From assembly GCF_004151105.1 (NCBI RefSeq), contig NZ_PHRF01000027.1, positions 273,916 to 337,915 on the forward strand: 64,000 bases of DNA, given 5' to 3'. Of this stretch, positions 26,821 to 34,773 are shown in pieces. Under the pieces are notes generated by a model. The model ran no database searches, was not told the origin of the DNA, and was given only the letters and a program-made list of their open reading frames with translations. A program made the position numbers and the translations under genes. Numbering within the stretch: the first letter of the stretch is position 1; the number at the start of each line of letters is the position of its first letter. This DNA comes from Streptomyces sp. L-9-10. Lineage in GTDB: Bacteria; Actinomycetota; Actinomycetes; Streptomycetales; Streptomycetaceae.

Positions 26821-28002
26821 TCAGCTGGTTCCGCGCCGCTCGGCGGGACCGGTCCTGGAGGCTGAACCGGGCCTGGGAGCCGGGTCGGTCCTGGGAGCCG
26901 GGTCGGTCCCGGGAGCCGGATCGGGCCTGAACGCCCAGGCCATGTCCGGCTCCAGCGCGAAGCGGAAGAGCCGCTGGACGGGGGGCGTACAGAGCAGCGT
27001 GACGACCACGCCCGCGAGGACGGTGACGAAGACCGGGCCGGTGGGCCGGTGCAGCCAGTCGGCGTCGTACCAGCCCCAGATGCTCGCGCTCTGGGCGAGG
27101 AAGCCGTGCAGCAGATAGCCGCAGAGCGTGCCGGCTCCCAGCAGCGTGAACCACATGCGGCGGCCGGGGACCCAGGCGAAGAAGCAGGCGGTCAGTACGA
27201 GGGAGCAGCCGAAGAGGGCGAGCGTCATCAGGATCCCGCTCCACCAGGGCGCGCCCAACTCCTGCGCGCTGTCGCGGTGGAAGAACCACGCCATGTTCAT
27301 GCGGGTGACGGCCCAGTACGCGAAGACCACCGTGGCGGCGAAGACCGGAACGGCCAGAAGGCGTACTTCCTTGCGGCGGACCAGCTGGAAGTGCTCGGGC
27401 TTGAGCCGCAGGCCGAGCACGAAGAACGGCAGGAACTGCAGGACCCGCTGGAGATCGAGGTCGTCGCCGATGTCCGGGGAGAGGGAGGCGAGCACGGCGA
27501 TCCCCAGCGCGACCGGGACGGGCCACCGCACCAGACGCCAGATCGGTGCCGTCATCCGCCAGACGAAGAGGGCGAGCAGGAACCAGGTCAGATACCAGGG
27601 GTCGAGAAGGGTGATCTCCATGGACGGATCGTCCGCGGCCCACCGGCGGAAGAGGCTGTAGGCGACCTCGAACACGATGTACGGCACGGCGATGCCGGTG
27701 ATCAGCCGACGCACCCGGTCGGGCCGGAAGTCGAAACTCCGGGAGAAATAGCCCGAGATAATAATGAATGCCGGCATATGGAAGGCGTAGACGACGATGT
27801 AGAGCGCCGAGACCGCCCGGCTGCCGTCCCGCAGCGGCTCCCACGCGTGCCCCATCGCGACCAGCACGATCGCCAGGAACTTGGCGTTGTCGAAGAACGC
27901 GTCCCGCTTCTTGGCCGGTGGCGTGGCCGGCCCGGCCGCCGCGGCTTCCGCCGGTTTCGCGGTCGCCGTGGCCCGTACCGACTGATCAGTGAGCTGCGTC
28001 AC
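26821..28002 (-). CDS. Membrane acyltransferase (Acyl_transf_3 family)
   Basis: A 393-residue protein with about ten membrane helices. FFDNAKFLAIVLVAMGHAW near the N-terminus has the conserved His of acyltransferase family 3 and YAFHMPAFIIISGYFS the second motif. Such enzymes acylate sugars, lipids or natural products at the membrane. The GTG at 28002 follows GGGAGG by 6 bases, which decides the start over an upstream ATG. The C-terminus carries a hydrophilic tail of tandem six-residue repeats (DPAPGT, DPAPRT, DPAPRP), encoded by 18-base DNA repeats. The acceptor is unknown. Confidence 0.83.
   Translation of the reverse strand: MTQLTDQSVRATATAKPAEAAAAGPATPPAKKRDAFFDNAKFLAIVLVAMGHAWEPLRDGSRAVSALYIVVYAFHMPAFIIISGYFSRSFDFRPDRVRRLITGIAVPYIVFEVAYSLFRRWAADDPSMEITLLDPWYLTWFLLALFVWRMTAPIWRLVRWPVPVALGIAVLASLSPDIGDDLDLQRVLQFLPFFVLGLRLKPEHFQLVRRKEVRLLAVPVFAATVVFAYWAVTRMNMAWFFHRDSAQELGAPWWSGILMTLALFGCSLVLTACFFAWVPGRRMWFTLLGAGTLCGYLLHGFLAQSASIWGWYDADWLHRPTGPVFVTVLAGVVVTLLCTPPVQRLFRFALEPDMAWAFRPDPAPGTDPAPRTDPAPRPGSASRTGPAERRGTS
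26873..26926 (-). repeat. 18-base tandem repeats in acyltransferase C-terminus
   Basis: Three copies of an 18-base unit (CTGGGAGCCGGGTCGGTC and variants) at 26873, 26891 and 26909. Read on the minus strand they encode D-P-A-P-x-x hexapeptides. Confidence 0.8.
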
Positions 28003-28240
28003 AGAGCCTCCCAGAGGGAACCCGGATCGGCGAACACACCTCTTACGGAAAATGTGGGGGGAAATCGTGGGGCGAACATTCAAGGCACCCTAACCAGGGC
28101 CCCCGCCGGCTCTCCACCTGGGTGGCGCGGATCCGGAGGCCCCTACCGAGCCGTCACACACTCGCCACACGGCCTCCTTCCGGCCACATCCCCTCAGACG
28201 GCGTGAAGTCTCGCCGCCGGGCCCGGATTCACCGGACCCG

Positions 28241-28289
28241 CTGGACCCGGACCCGCCGGAACCGGACCTCTGGACCCGGACCCGCCGGA
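28241..28289. repeat. 20-base direct repeat after SRPBCC gene
   Basis: A 20-base sequence starting CTGGACCCGGACCCG is present identically at 28241-28260 and 28270-28289, just beyond the stop of the SRPBCC gene. The surrounding CCGGACC runs suggest slippage. No function is evident. Confidence 0.65.
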
Positions 28290-28296
28290 CCAGGCC

Positions 28297-29205
28297 CTAG
28301 GCCTTGAGGAGGTCCGCCGCGAGCTGGTCGATCCGTGTCCGCCAGGCGGCCAGGACCGCGTCCGCGTCGGCTCCCTCCGGGCCGGTCTGGGTCAGCACCA
28401 GCCGGGCCCCGTGGCCGGTCCCCTGTCCCAGTTCCCAGGTGACCGACCCCTCGGGCTGCCAGGTATAGGTGAGCGACTTCGGCGCCCTGACCTCCGCGAC
28501 ATGGCCCGCCGGAACGTTCTCGGCGGTGAAGCCGACGGGGACGGGCAGGCCCGCCACCGGCTCGATGCCCGCCGACAGGACGTCCCAGACGGTCGCGGCC
28601 GGCCGTACCAGCTGCCGTTCCAGCCGGATCCGCGGGCCGGGGGCGTCGTCCCCGGCGGGCTCGGCGGTGCCACGGCCGAGACCGAACCGCCGTACGTACG
28701 TCTCGTGCAGCTCGCCCGTGTCACGGCCGACGGTGACCGGACCCCCGGCGAGCAACTGGGCGAGGGCGGCGATACAGAGGTGCCAGCCGGAGGCGAAGCT
28801 CGCCGCGCCCGCGAGATCGTCGAAGGTGTGCACGAGTGTGAGCAGTGAGCCCTCTCCGTCGGGCGCGACGGACCAGCTCAGATGGTCGGTACCCCAGGTG
28901 AACGCGAAGAGGCGGGGCTCGTCCACGTCCGTGACGGTGCCGGTCATGCCCGGTCCGCTGACGCCGGGGAAGTGGAAGCCCATCGCGCCACCGGGGGTGA
29001 GGTCGACGGTGACCTCCGAGGGGAACCACTGGGCGAGAGCGGCGGGTTCGGTGATCGCGGCCCAGACCCTCTCGGGAGGGTGCGGAAGCCTGCGCTCCAT
29101 CCGCAGGGCGGTCCGGCCGTCGGCGGCGGTCGTCAGCGTGTCGTCCTGCGAGATGTCGTGCCAGGTGTGGTCGTAGGGGGTGCCGTCGTGCGGGTTCGTG
29201 TTCAT
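28297..29205 (-). CDS. Tandem SRPBCC (AHSA1-type) domain protein
   Basis: A 302-residue cytoplasmic protein. The first START/AHSA1-like domain (about 30-165) shows RRLPHPPERVWAAITEPAALAQWFPSE-type strands and FTWGTDHLSWSV; the second, shorter copy begins at RLERQLVRPAATVWDVLSAG (about 200). Such proteins form a hydrophobic pocket for small ligands; genes like this often sit behind an ArsR repressor, and a decayed ArsR sequence precedes this one. ATG at 29205 follows GGAGG by about 8 bases. Ligand unknown. Confidence 0.82.
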   Translation of the reverse strand: MNTNPHDGTPYDHTWHDISQDDTLTTAADGRTALRMERRLPHPPERVWAAITEPAALAQWFPSEVTVDLTPGGAMGFHFPGVSGPGMTGTVTDVDEPRLFAFTWGTDHLSWSVAPDGEGSLLTLVHTFDDLAGAASFASGWHLCIAALAQLLAGGPVTVGRDTGELHETYVRRFGLGRGTAEPAGDDAPGPRIRLERQLVRPAATVWDVLSAGIEPVAGLPVPVGFTAENVPAGHVAEVRAPKSLTYTWQPEGSVTWELGQGTGHGARLVLTQTGPEGADADAVLAAWRTRIDQLAADLLKA

Positions 29206-29559
29206 GAGGGGTCGTCCTCCATCGCGTCGAGACCTGCCGGCCCCCGACGAGACCGGCGTCGCGCAGTACCCGCAGATGCTGGCATACGACCCCACGGCAA
29301 GAGACGCTCCAGCACGGCGCGGTGTCGTGAAATTTCCGCCATACGGGGCGGTGATTACGCTCCGGATATGGCCGGATCCGCGTCGTGACAGGACGTCAGT
29401 AAAGGCTTCATAGTTGGAAGTTCGGGCATTCCGGAGTCGCTTTCCACTCCCCCGGGAAATCGCTCTGCCACGGCACCCGACAGTACCCGCGCAACGTCAC
29501 CGCAAAAGCACTGCGGCCCAGGCCATCAGGCTCCACAGAACGGCGCAAGGAGAGCGGCC
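29206..29559. other. Divergent region before SRPBCC and unknown gene
   Basis: 354 bases without an intact gene. The SRPBCC-proximal third holds the ArsR remnant. 29330-29420 is AT-rich for this genome and could hold promoters. AAGGAGAG at 29548-29555 is the ribosome site of the gene at 29560. Confidence 0.5.
29215..29310 (-). pseudogene. Remnant of ArsR-type repressor
   Basis: On the minus strand the frame from 29281 reads QHLRVLRDAGLVGGRQV, which is the recognition-helix signature of ArsR repressors. It is in a different frame from the SRPBCC gene, has no start, loses its normal upstream helix (ERLLPWGRM appears in another frame at about 29310) and reads into the SRPBCC gene instead of ending. 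I read this as a frameshifted, deleted arsR-type gene that once headed the SRPBCC operon. Confidence 0.5.
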
Positions 29560-30120
29560 GTGCATGACGAATTCCTGTGCCATGTCACCGCGTACGGAAT
29601 CTGCGGTGGACAGCGTATCGGCGTTCCGCTGGGAACATATCGCGCCCCCACTCTGGCACTTGCACTGTGGTGGTTGCGGGATCGTGCGACCTGGATCGCG
29701 GAACGGCTCGATCCCAGCCCCGACAACGAACATTTTCCGGCCGCCGCGCTCACTCCGGTGGGTCGCGGCGTGCCGGACGTACCGACGACGCTCCGGGCCT
29801 GGCGGGACGATACGGCCCATCAGGACATGGTCGCCGAGCACTTGGCGGCCGGGCGTCTCATCCGTGTCGCCACCCGCGACGACACCACGGAATACGAGTT
29901 ACTGGCGGAATCGGTGGACGCGCTGCGTATGGACCGCGCGCTGCCGCCTCTGATCACACCGGAAGAACTGCCGGAGCCTCTTCACCGGGACCGTCCACTG
30001 GTCGCTTCCGCACCCGGCTCCGCCCACGAGTACCGAAGACACGGCGGCGGTCAGGGCCTGAGGCCCGGGGGTGATGATTCCTTCGGGGACACCTTGGAGT
30101 TCGGCCGGATTTACCGGTGA
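29560..30120 (+). CDS. Unknown soluble protein
   Basis: A 186-residue protein; GTG start at 29560 follows AAGGAGAG by 4-5 bases. The first 130 residues look structured (helical LALALWWLRDRATWIAERL, then DTTEYELLAESVDALRMD strand-helix); the last 50 are Gly/Arg/Pro-rich and probably disordered. No signal or membrane helix. I do not recognise the family. It converges with the M56 peptidase gene about 100 bases away. Confidence 0.6.
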   Translation: MHDEFLCHVTAYGICGGQRIGVPLGTYRAPTLALALWWLRDRATWIAERLDPSPDNEHFPAAALTPVGRGVPDVPTTLRAWRDDTAHQDMVAEHLAAGRLIRVATRDDTTEYELLAESVDALRMDRALPPLITPEELPEPLHRDRPLVASAPGSAHEYRRHGGGQGLRPGGDDSFGDTLEFGRIYR

Positions 30121-30223
30121 AGGAGAAATGACGGACGCATGACAGACGAATGACGGCGGAACGGGGAACGGGCGACGGGGGGGGGGAACGGGGAATCCCG
30201 GGTTATCGGCACGGCACCGCCGG

Positions 30224-31177
30224 TCAGCGCCCGGGATCCTCTCCCTGCGCGATCTCGATATGGGTGTGCAGGTCGTTCGCCGCCCCCACGGCCGAGACGC
30301 CGGACAGCGTCAGGCACATCAGCAGCGCGCCCGCGACAAGACGGCGGGCCCGGGGCCTGAGCGCGGGCCGGCCGCTCGTGCCGGTACCCAGCAGCGCGGC
30401 GACACGGCGGGGCACCGGCCCCGCGGTCGCCGCGAGCACGGTCCGGGGCCTGACCGCACCCGGCCGGCCCGGCGCCCCGCGGGCGGCCAGCGCGGCGCGC
30501 CCGATCGCACGGGCGGCGAGACGCCGGTCACCGACGGCCGCGGCGGCGGCCTCGTCCGCGGCGCGCTCCAGCGCGTAGCCGAGCGGTTCGCGCAGCGAGC
30601 GCAGGGCGGGGTGGCAGAGCGCGGCCAGTTCCGCCGCCGCGAGCAGGACATGATGACGGCCGCGCAGATGGGCGCGTTCGTGGGCGAACAGCGCCTCGCG
30701 CTCGGGCGGTTCCAGGGCGCGCAGCATGCCGGTGGTGACGACGATCCGGCCGGGGCGCCCCGGCAGCGCGTAGGCGTCGGGGCGGTCGTCCCGTACCACC
30801 GCCAGTTCGCCGTCCGTACCGCCCGTGAGGGCCCTGGCCCGGCGCAGCTCCGCCCGGTCGCGCCGCGCGGCGGCGGTGAGCGCCGACGCACGCCGGACCA
30901 GCAGAGCTCCGGCGACGAGCGCGAGCGCGATGGTCACCGGGGGCGGTCCGGCCGTCAGCGGCTCGGCGAGTTCACCGAGGACGGCGACGGCGGGGAGATA
31001 CGACGCGCCCGGTACCACCAGCAGCACCAGGGCCGCCGAAGCACTGGCGGCCAGGACCAGCGCGGCGGCGGTGAGCAGCAGGGCCGCGCGGCGCGGCGGG
31101 ACGACCGCGGCGACCCGGCGGGCGGCCGGCGCCGCGAGGAAGGGCATCAGGAGCGGGATCAGTACGAGGTAGGTCAT
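30224..31177 (-). CDS. M56-family membrane metallopeptidase (BlaR-like, no sensor domain)
   Basis: A 317-residue polytopic membrane protein with helices near 5-20, 35-60 and 65-95 and one at the C-terminus. The zinc site is HERAH (His166-Glu167...His170, in ALFAHERAHLRGRHH), with a further Glu in ALERAADEAA, as in M56 peptidases. Unlike BlaR1/MecR1 it has no penicillin-binding sensor domain. It overlaps the BlaI-type gene by ATGA and should be the signalling protease that inactivates that repressor, but the signal is unknown. ATG 31177 is fixed by the overlap. Confidence 0.87.
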   Translation of the reverse strand: MTYLVLIPLLMPFLAAPAARRVAAVVPPRRAALLLTAAALVLAASASAALVLLVVPGASYLPAVAVLGELAEPLTAGPPPVTIALALVAGALLVRRASALTAAARRDRAELRRARALTGGTDGELAVVRDDRPDAYALPGRPGRIVVTTGMLRALEPPEREALFAHERAHLRGRHHVLLAAAELAALCHPALRSLREPLGYALERAADEAAAAAVGDRRLAARAIGRAALAARGAPGRPGAVRPRTVLAATAGPVPRRVAALLGTGTSGRPALRPRARRLVAGALLMCLTLSGVSAVGAANDLHTHIEIAQGEDPGR

Positions 31178-31548
31178 CAGGCCCCGCCGTCGTCCAGCAG
31201 CGAGCGCAGCAGCCGCTCGTCCTCGTCGTTGAGCTGCGAGACGAAGCGGGCGAGCACCGCGCTCCGGTCCTCGTCCTTCGCCAGCTCGGAGTGCATACGG
31301 CGGGCGGTCAGCCCCGGGGCGTCCTCGGTCGGGGAGTACGCGTAGCCGCGCCCCGAACGGATGCGCGTGACACTGCCCTTCTCGTACAGCCGCGACAGAA
31401 TCGTGGTGACGGTGGTGCGGGCGAGCGATCCACCGAGCGCCTCCTGGACACGTCCGGGTGTGAGCGGCTCCCCGGCCGCCCACAGCGCCGCGAGCACACC
31501 GGCTTCCAGCTCCCCCGCCGGCCGCCGTTCCGCGCCGTCGTCGCCCAT
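31177..31548 (-). CDS. BlaI/MecI/CopY-type repressor
   Basis: A 123-residue winged-helix repressor. ELEAGVLAALWAAGEPLTPGRVQEAL is the first helical part, LARTTVTTILSRLYEKGSVTRI is the DNA-binding helix-turn-helix and wing, and the C-terminal helices (SELAKDEDRSAVLARFVSQL) serve dimerisation. Its downstream M56 partner is translationally coupled. Two palindromes just upstream (31574-31608) fit the TACA-N4-TGTA site of the family, so it should repress itself and the divergent DedA operon. Confidence 0.9.
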   Translation of the reverse strand: MGDDGAERRPAGELEAGVLAALWAAGEPLTPGRVQEALGGSLARTTVTTILSRLYEKGSVTRIRSGRGYAYSPTEDAPGLTARRMHSELAKDEDRSAVLARFVSQLNDEDERLLRSLLDDGGA

Positions 31549-31573
31549 GGGAACGCTCCTCCCGCTCTCTTCG

Positions 31574-31608
31574 TCTACAGTGAAGTAGACCGTCTACAGA
31601 ACTGTAGT
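31574..31608. promoter_or_regulatory. Two BlaI-type operators between blaI and dedA
   Basis: TCTACAGTGAAGTAGA (31574-31589) and TCTACAGAACTGTAGT (31593-31608) each fit TCTACA-N4-TGTAGA with one mismatch; their centres are 19 bases apart, about two helical turns. They lie between the divergent blaI (start 31548) and dedA (start 31676) genes. Confidence 0.75.
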
Positions 31609-31675
31609 CACTCGGGTCGTCATGCGGGACACCCCTGTCCGCCCCTCCGTCCACCATTATGGGAGCAGCCCTTCA

Positions 31676-32383
31676 ATGGACGTATCCGCCCTCGCGACGA
31701 CGCCGCAGGCCGTGAACCTTCTCGACGCGGGCTCACTGCTCTCCGCGTTCGGCGCCCTCGGCATCGCCGTCGTGCTCTTCGCCGAGACCGGCCTCCTCGT
31801 CGGTTTCTTCCTCCCCGGTGACTCACTGCTCTTCACCGCGGGGCTGCTCTGTGTCCCCGGCGCGAACGGAACCGCGCATCTCTCGCTCCCGCAGGTCCTG
31901 ACCGCGTCGGTCCTCGGCGCGCTGCTGGGCGCGCAGACCGGCTACTGGATCGGCCTGCGCGGCGGCCGGGCGCTGCTGGCGCGAAGCCGCGCCCGCAAGC
32001 TGCGCGAGGGAGCGGCCCGCGCGGAGGAACTGCTCGAACGGTACGGCCACGCGAAGGCCATCGTGCTCGCCCGCTTCGTCCCGGTCGTGCGCACCGTGCT
32101 GAACCCGCTGGCCGGCGCCCTGAACGTGCCCGCCCGTCTCTTCACCCTCTGGCAGGTCCTCGGCGGCGTGCTCTGGACCGTCGGGCTCGTACTCGCCGGA
32201 TACGCGCTCGGCTCGTCCGTGCCCAATGTCGACCGATATCTGATGCCCATCGTCGCGGTCATCGTGGTCATCTCGCTCGTTCCGCTCGCCCTGGAGGTGC
32301 TGCGCTCGCGCCGCGCCGCCGCGTCCCCGGCCGGGACCGGAGCCGCCGGATCCCTGCCCGAGTCCCCCGAGGAGGCACGTTGA
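31676..32383 (+). CDS. DedA-family membrane protein
   Basis: A 235-residue inner-membrane protein. GLLVGFFLPGDSLLFTAGLL and the basic amphipathic segment ARFVPVVRTVLNPLAGAL are the two DedA/VTT signatures. Some family members have been shown to return undecaprenyl phosphate across the membrane, which fits the two downstream PAP2 phosphatases. ATG 31676 follows GGGAG. The stop overlaps the next start (TTGA). A BlaI-type operator pair lies upstream. Confidence 0.88.
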   Translation: MDVSALATTPQAVNLLDAGSLLSAFGALGIAVVLFAETGLLVGFFLPGDSLLFTAGLLCVPGANGTAHLSLPQVLTASVLGALLGAQTGYWIGLRGGRALLARSRARKLREGAARAEELLERYGHAKAIVLARFVPVVRTVLNPLAGALNVPARLFTLWQVLGGVLWTVGLVLAGYALGSSVPNVDRYLMPIVAVIVVISLVPLALEVLRSRRAAASPAGTGAAGSLPESPEEAR

Positions 32384-33015
32384 CCGCGAACGCGTGGGCG
32401 CCGGGCGCGTCCGATGAGCGATGGTTCGACGAGGGTCTGTACAGGTCCGTGACCGGCCTGGCGGACCGCTCGCCCGGCCCGCTGGACACCGCCGTCTTCC
32501 TCTGGTCCGCCTACGGTCTGGCCCTGTTCGGCGCGCTCCTGCTGGCGGCGTGGTGGCGCGCCCGGCCCGCGGCCGGCGCACCGCGGTCCTCGGCGCGTGC
32601 CGTCATGGCACTCGCCGCGCCGCTCGCGCTGGTCCTGGCGTACGTCGTCGGTCTGGCCCTCAAGTCGGTGATGCGGGAGCAACGGCCCTGTCAGACGCTG
32701 CACACGATCACCATCGAGGCCTGCCCTCCGCTGGGCGACTGGTCGCTGCCGAGCAACCACGCCGCGATCGCGGCGGCGGCGGCCGTCGCGCTGCTGTTCG
32801 TCGACCGCGCGCTCGCGGCGGTCGCGGTCCCGGCGGCGCTGCTGATGGCCGGATCACGGGTCTGGGTCGGGGCGCACTACCCGCACGACGTCGTCCTCGG
32901 GCTGCTGGTCGGTTCGGTGGTGGCCTGGGCGCTGATGAGCCTCGCGCGACGCACCGCTCCGCTGGCCGAACGGCTCCATGACACCCCGCTGCGCCCGCTG
33001 GTGGCCCGTCGGTGA
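32380..33015 (+). CDS. PAP2-family phosphatase, first copy
   Basis: A 211-residue membrane phosphatase with about five helices. All three PAP2 motifs are intact: KSVMREQRP, PSNH and SRVWVGAHYPHD, giving the catalytic His pair and Arg/Lys for phosphate binding. Likely substrates are undecaprenyl or other polyprenyl diphosphates. The TTG start at 32380 overlaps the dedA stop and follows GAGGAGG; no better start exists. It overlaps the next gene by GTGA. Confidence 0.85.
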   Translation: MTANAWAPGASDERWFDEGLYRSVTGLADRSPGPLDTAVFLWSAYGLALFGALLLAAWWRARPAAGAPRSSARAVMALAAPLALVLAYVVGLALKSVMREQRPCQTLHTITIEACPPLGDWSLPSNHAAIAAAAAVALLFVDRALAAVAVPAALLMAGSRVWVGAHYPHDVVLGLLVGSVVAWALMSLARRTAPLAERLHDTPLRPLVARR

Positions 33016-33746
33016 GCCTGACGGCACCGTCGGCCCGCAGAGCCGTCCGCACGGCGCCGCTGATCGTCACCGCGCTGTGCGCCGGGGCCTTCGCCCTGCT
33101 GGCCGTGCTCGTGACGAGCCGCGGTGGCGCCCCGTTCCCGCTGGACACGGACGCGCTCGACTGGTCGGTCGGGCACCGCTCGTCCCCCGCGGCCGTCACG
33201 GCGGCGCGGGCCGTGACGGCGAGCGGCACCGGACCGTATCCCTATCTGTGCGCCGTCGTGGCCGGGCTGCTCGCCGGCCGGGACGCGCGGCACCGGCTGG
33301 TGGCGGCGGCCGGCGCGCTGGTGTTCCTCCTCGCGGGGCAGGCCGCCCGCTACGGGCTGCTGGCGGCCGTGGCCCGTCCCCGGCCGCCGATGGCGGACTG
33401 GCTGACCCACGCCTCCGGCTTCGCGTTCCCCTCCGGGCACGCCACCACGTCGGCGCTCGCGGCGGGTCTGCTGATCTGGGGCCTCCTCCGCTTCGGCCGC
33501 GTATCCGAGGCGATACCCGGACTGCTGAGAGGGGCGCTCATCGTGCTCCTCGTCTGCTGGGCCGTCGCCGTGGGGCTGAGCCGGATCTATCTCGGGGTGC
33601 ACTGGGCGACGGATGTCGTGGGCGGATGGCTCTACGCCGCCACCTGGCTCGGGCTGGGCGCGTCCTTCATCCCGGCCCGATCGCATCTCCCGGCCGGACG
33701 GTCGCACCATGAACATTCGCCGTATCCGCCGCCGGACGGCCGATGA
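33012..33746 (+). CDS. PAP2-family phosphatase, second copy
   Basis: A 244-residue membrane phosphatase. Motifs: RYGLLAAVARPRP (a variant of the first motif, ending in RP but with Arg in place of the usual Lys), PSGH and SRIYLGVHWATD. GTG at 33012 overlaps the stop of the first PAP2 gene. The two copies differ in the first and middle motifs, so they are old paralogues and may act on different lipid phosphates. Third gene of the dedA operon; no further gene follows closely on this strand until the VOC gene 90 bases later. Confidence 0.86.
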   Translation: MSLTAPSARRAVRTAPLIVTALCAGAFALLAVLVTSRGGAPFPLDTDALDWSVGHRSSPAAVTAARAVTASGTGPYPYLCAVVAGLLAGRDARHRLVAAAGALVFLLAGQAARYGLLAAVARPRPPMADWLTHASGFAFPSGHATTSALAAGLLIWGLLRFGRVSEAIPGLLRGALIVLLVCWAVAVGLSRIYLGVHWATDVVGGWLYAATWLGLGASFIPARSHLPAGRSHHEHSPYPPPDGR

Positions 33747-33836
33747 GTCTCGGACTCCGCGGGTGTCTACCTCCTCGACACCCCTGATCCCCTCTGATCC
33801 CCCCTGATCAACCCCGATCGAGAAAGGACGGCCGCC

Positions 33837-34208
33837 ATGTTCGGCAGCACCCCGGCGTTCAGCGGATTCGCCGTGAACGACATCGAGAAGGCCAGGCACT
33901 TCTACGGCGACACACTGGGACTGACGGTGGAGGAGGAGCACGGCCTGCTGCATCTGCGTCTCGCGGGCGGAACCACCGTGCTCATCTACCCGAAGCCCGA
34001 TCACACACCCGCGTCGTTCACGATTCTCAACTTCCCGGTGGACGACATCGACGCGGCGGTCGACGAACTGGGCCGCCGCGGCGTGACCTTCGAGCGCTAC
34101 CCCGGGATGGAAGCGGACGAGAAGGCCGTCTTCCGGGGCGGCGGCCCGTACATCGCGTGGTTCACGGACCCGGCGGGGAATGTCCTGTCCGTGCTCCAGG
34201 ACCGCTAG
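33837..34208 (+). CDS. VOC-family (glyoxalase/bleomycin-resistance fold) protein
   Basis: A 123-residue protein with the paired beta-alpha-beta-beta-beta pattern of the VOC superfamily: [22 protein letters not shown] at the N-terminus and [13 protein letters not shown] at the C-terminus. RBS AAAGGA. Many such proteins bind small ligands or have a metal-dependent isomerase activity; none can be assigned here. Confidence 0.85.
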   Translation: MFGSTPAFSGFAVNDIEKARHFYGDTLGLTVEEEHGLLHLRLAGGTTVLIYPKPDHTPASFTILNFPVDDIDAAVDELGRRGVTFERYPGMEADEKAVFRGGGPYIAWFTDPAGNVLSVLQDR

Positions 34209-34235
34209 GACCTGTCGTCGAAGTCCCGTCCGCCC

Positions 34236-34724
34236 TCAGAGCGCGCGGTGCATGATGTGCAGCCCGACATAGCCGCGCGCCGGGTGCAGGAAGCCCTCCG
34301 GGAGCGTGCCCAGTACCTCGAAGCCGAGCGACCGGTACAGCTTCACCGCGTGCACATTGGTCTCGACGACCGCGTTGAACTGCATCGCGCGGTATCCCGC
34401 CGCGCGGGCCCAGTCGATCGAGTACGTACAGAGCGCCCTGCCCAGCCCGCGCCCCGCGTGCGCCGGGTCGACCATGTAACTCGCGCTCGCGATGTGCGAG
34501 CCGTTGCCCATGTGGTTCCGGTTCATCTTCGCCGTGCCCAGGACCGTACCCGCGTCGTCGACGGCGACGACGGTGCGGTTCGGCGGCGCGACCAGCCACA
34601 TGTCACGCCCGTCGGCCTCGCTGAGCCCGAGGGGATAGGTGAAGGTCTCGCCCTCGGCGACGATCCGGTGGAAGAACGGCCAGATGACGGGCCAGTCCTC
34701 GGGGGTGGCTTCCCTGATCAGCAT
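34236..34724 (-). CDS. GNAT N-acetyltransferase
   Basis: A 162-residue acetyltransferase. MLIREATPEDWPVI begins the fold and SYMVDPAHAGRGLGRALC is the acetyl-CoA phosphate-binding loop (Q/RxxGxG/A type). AVKLYRSLGFEVLGT is the conserved late helix. Start at 34724 is set by the family beginning; longer starts would enter the desaturase gene. It lies 49 bases downstream of the desaturase on the same strand and is probably cotranscribed. Substrate unknown. Confidence 0.87.
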   Translation of the reverse strand: MLIREATPEDWPVIWPFFHRIVAEGETFTYPLGLSEADGRDMWLVAPPNRTVVAVDDAGTVLGTAKMNRNHMGNGSHIASASYMVDPAHAGRGLGRALCTYSIDWARAAGYRAMQFNAVVETNVHAVKLYRSLGFEVLGTLPEGFLHPARGYVGLHIMHRAL

Positions 34725-34773
34725 GCGGCCAGAATGCCCGTACGCCCCGCGGGCCCACCAGTGCTTTTCCCGC

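Noticed and set aside
29560..30120. Considered as an antitoxin or phage-related gene because of its small size and unknown family.
   Set aside because: No partner toxin, no phage neighbours and no recognised fold; left as unknown.
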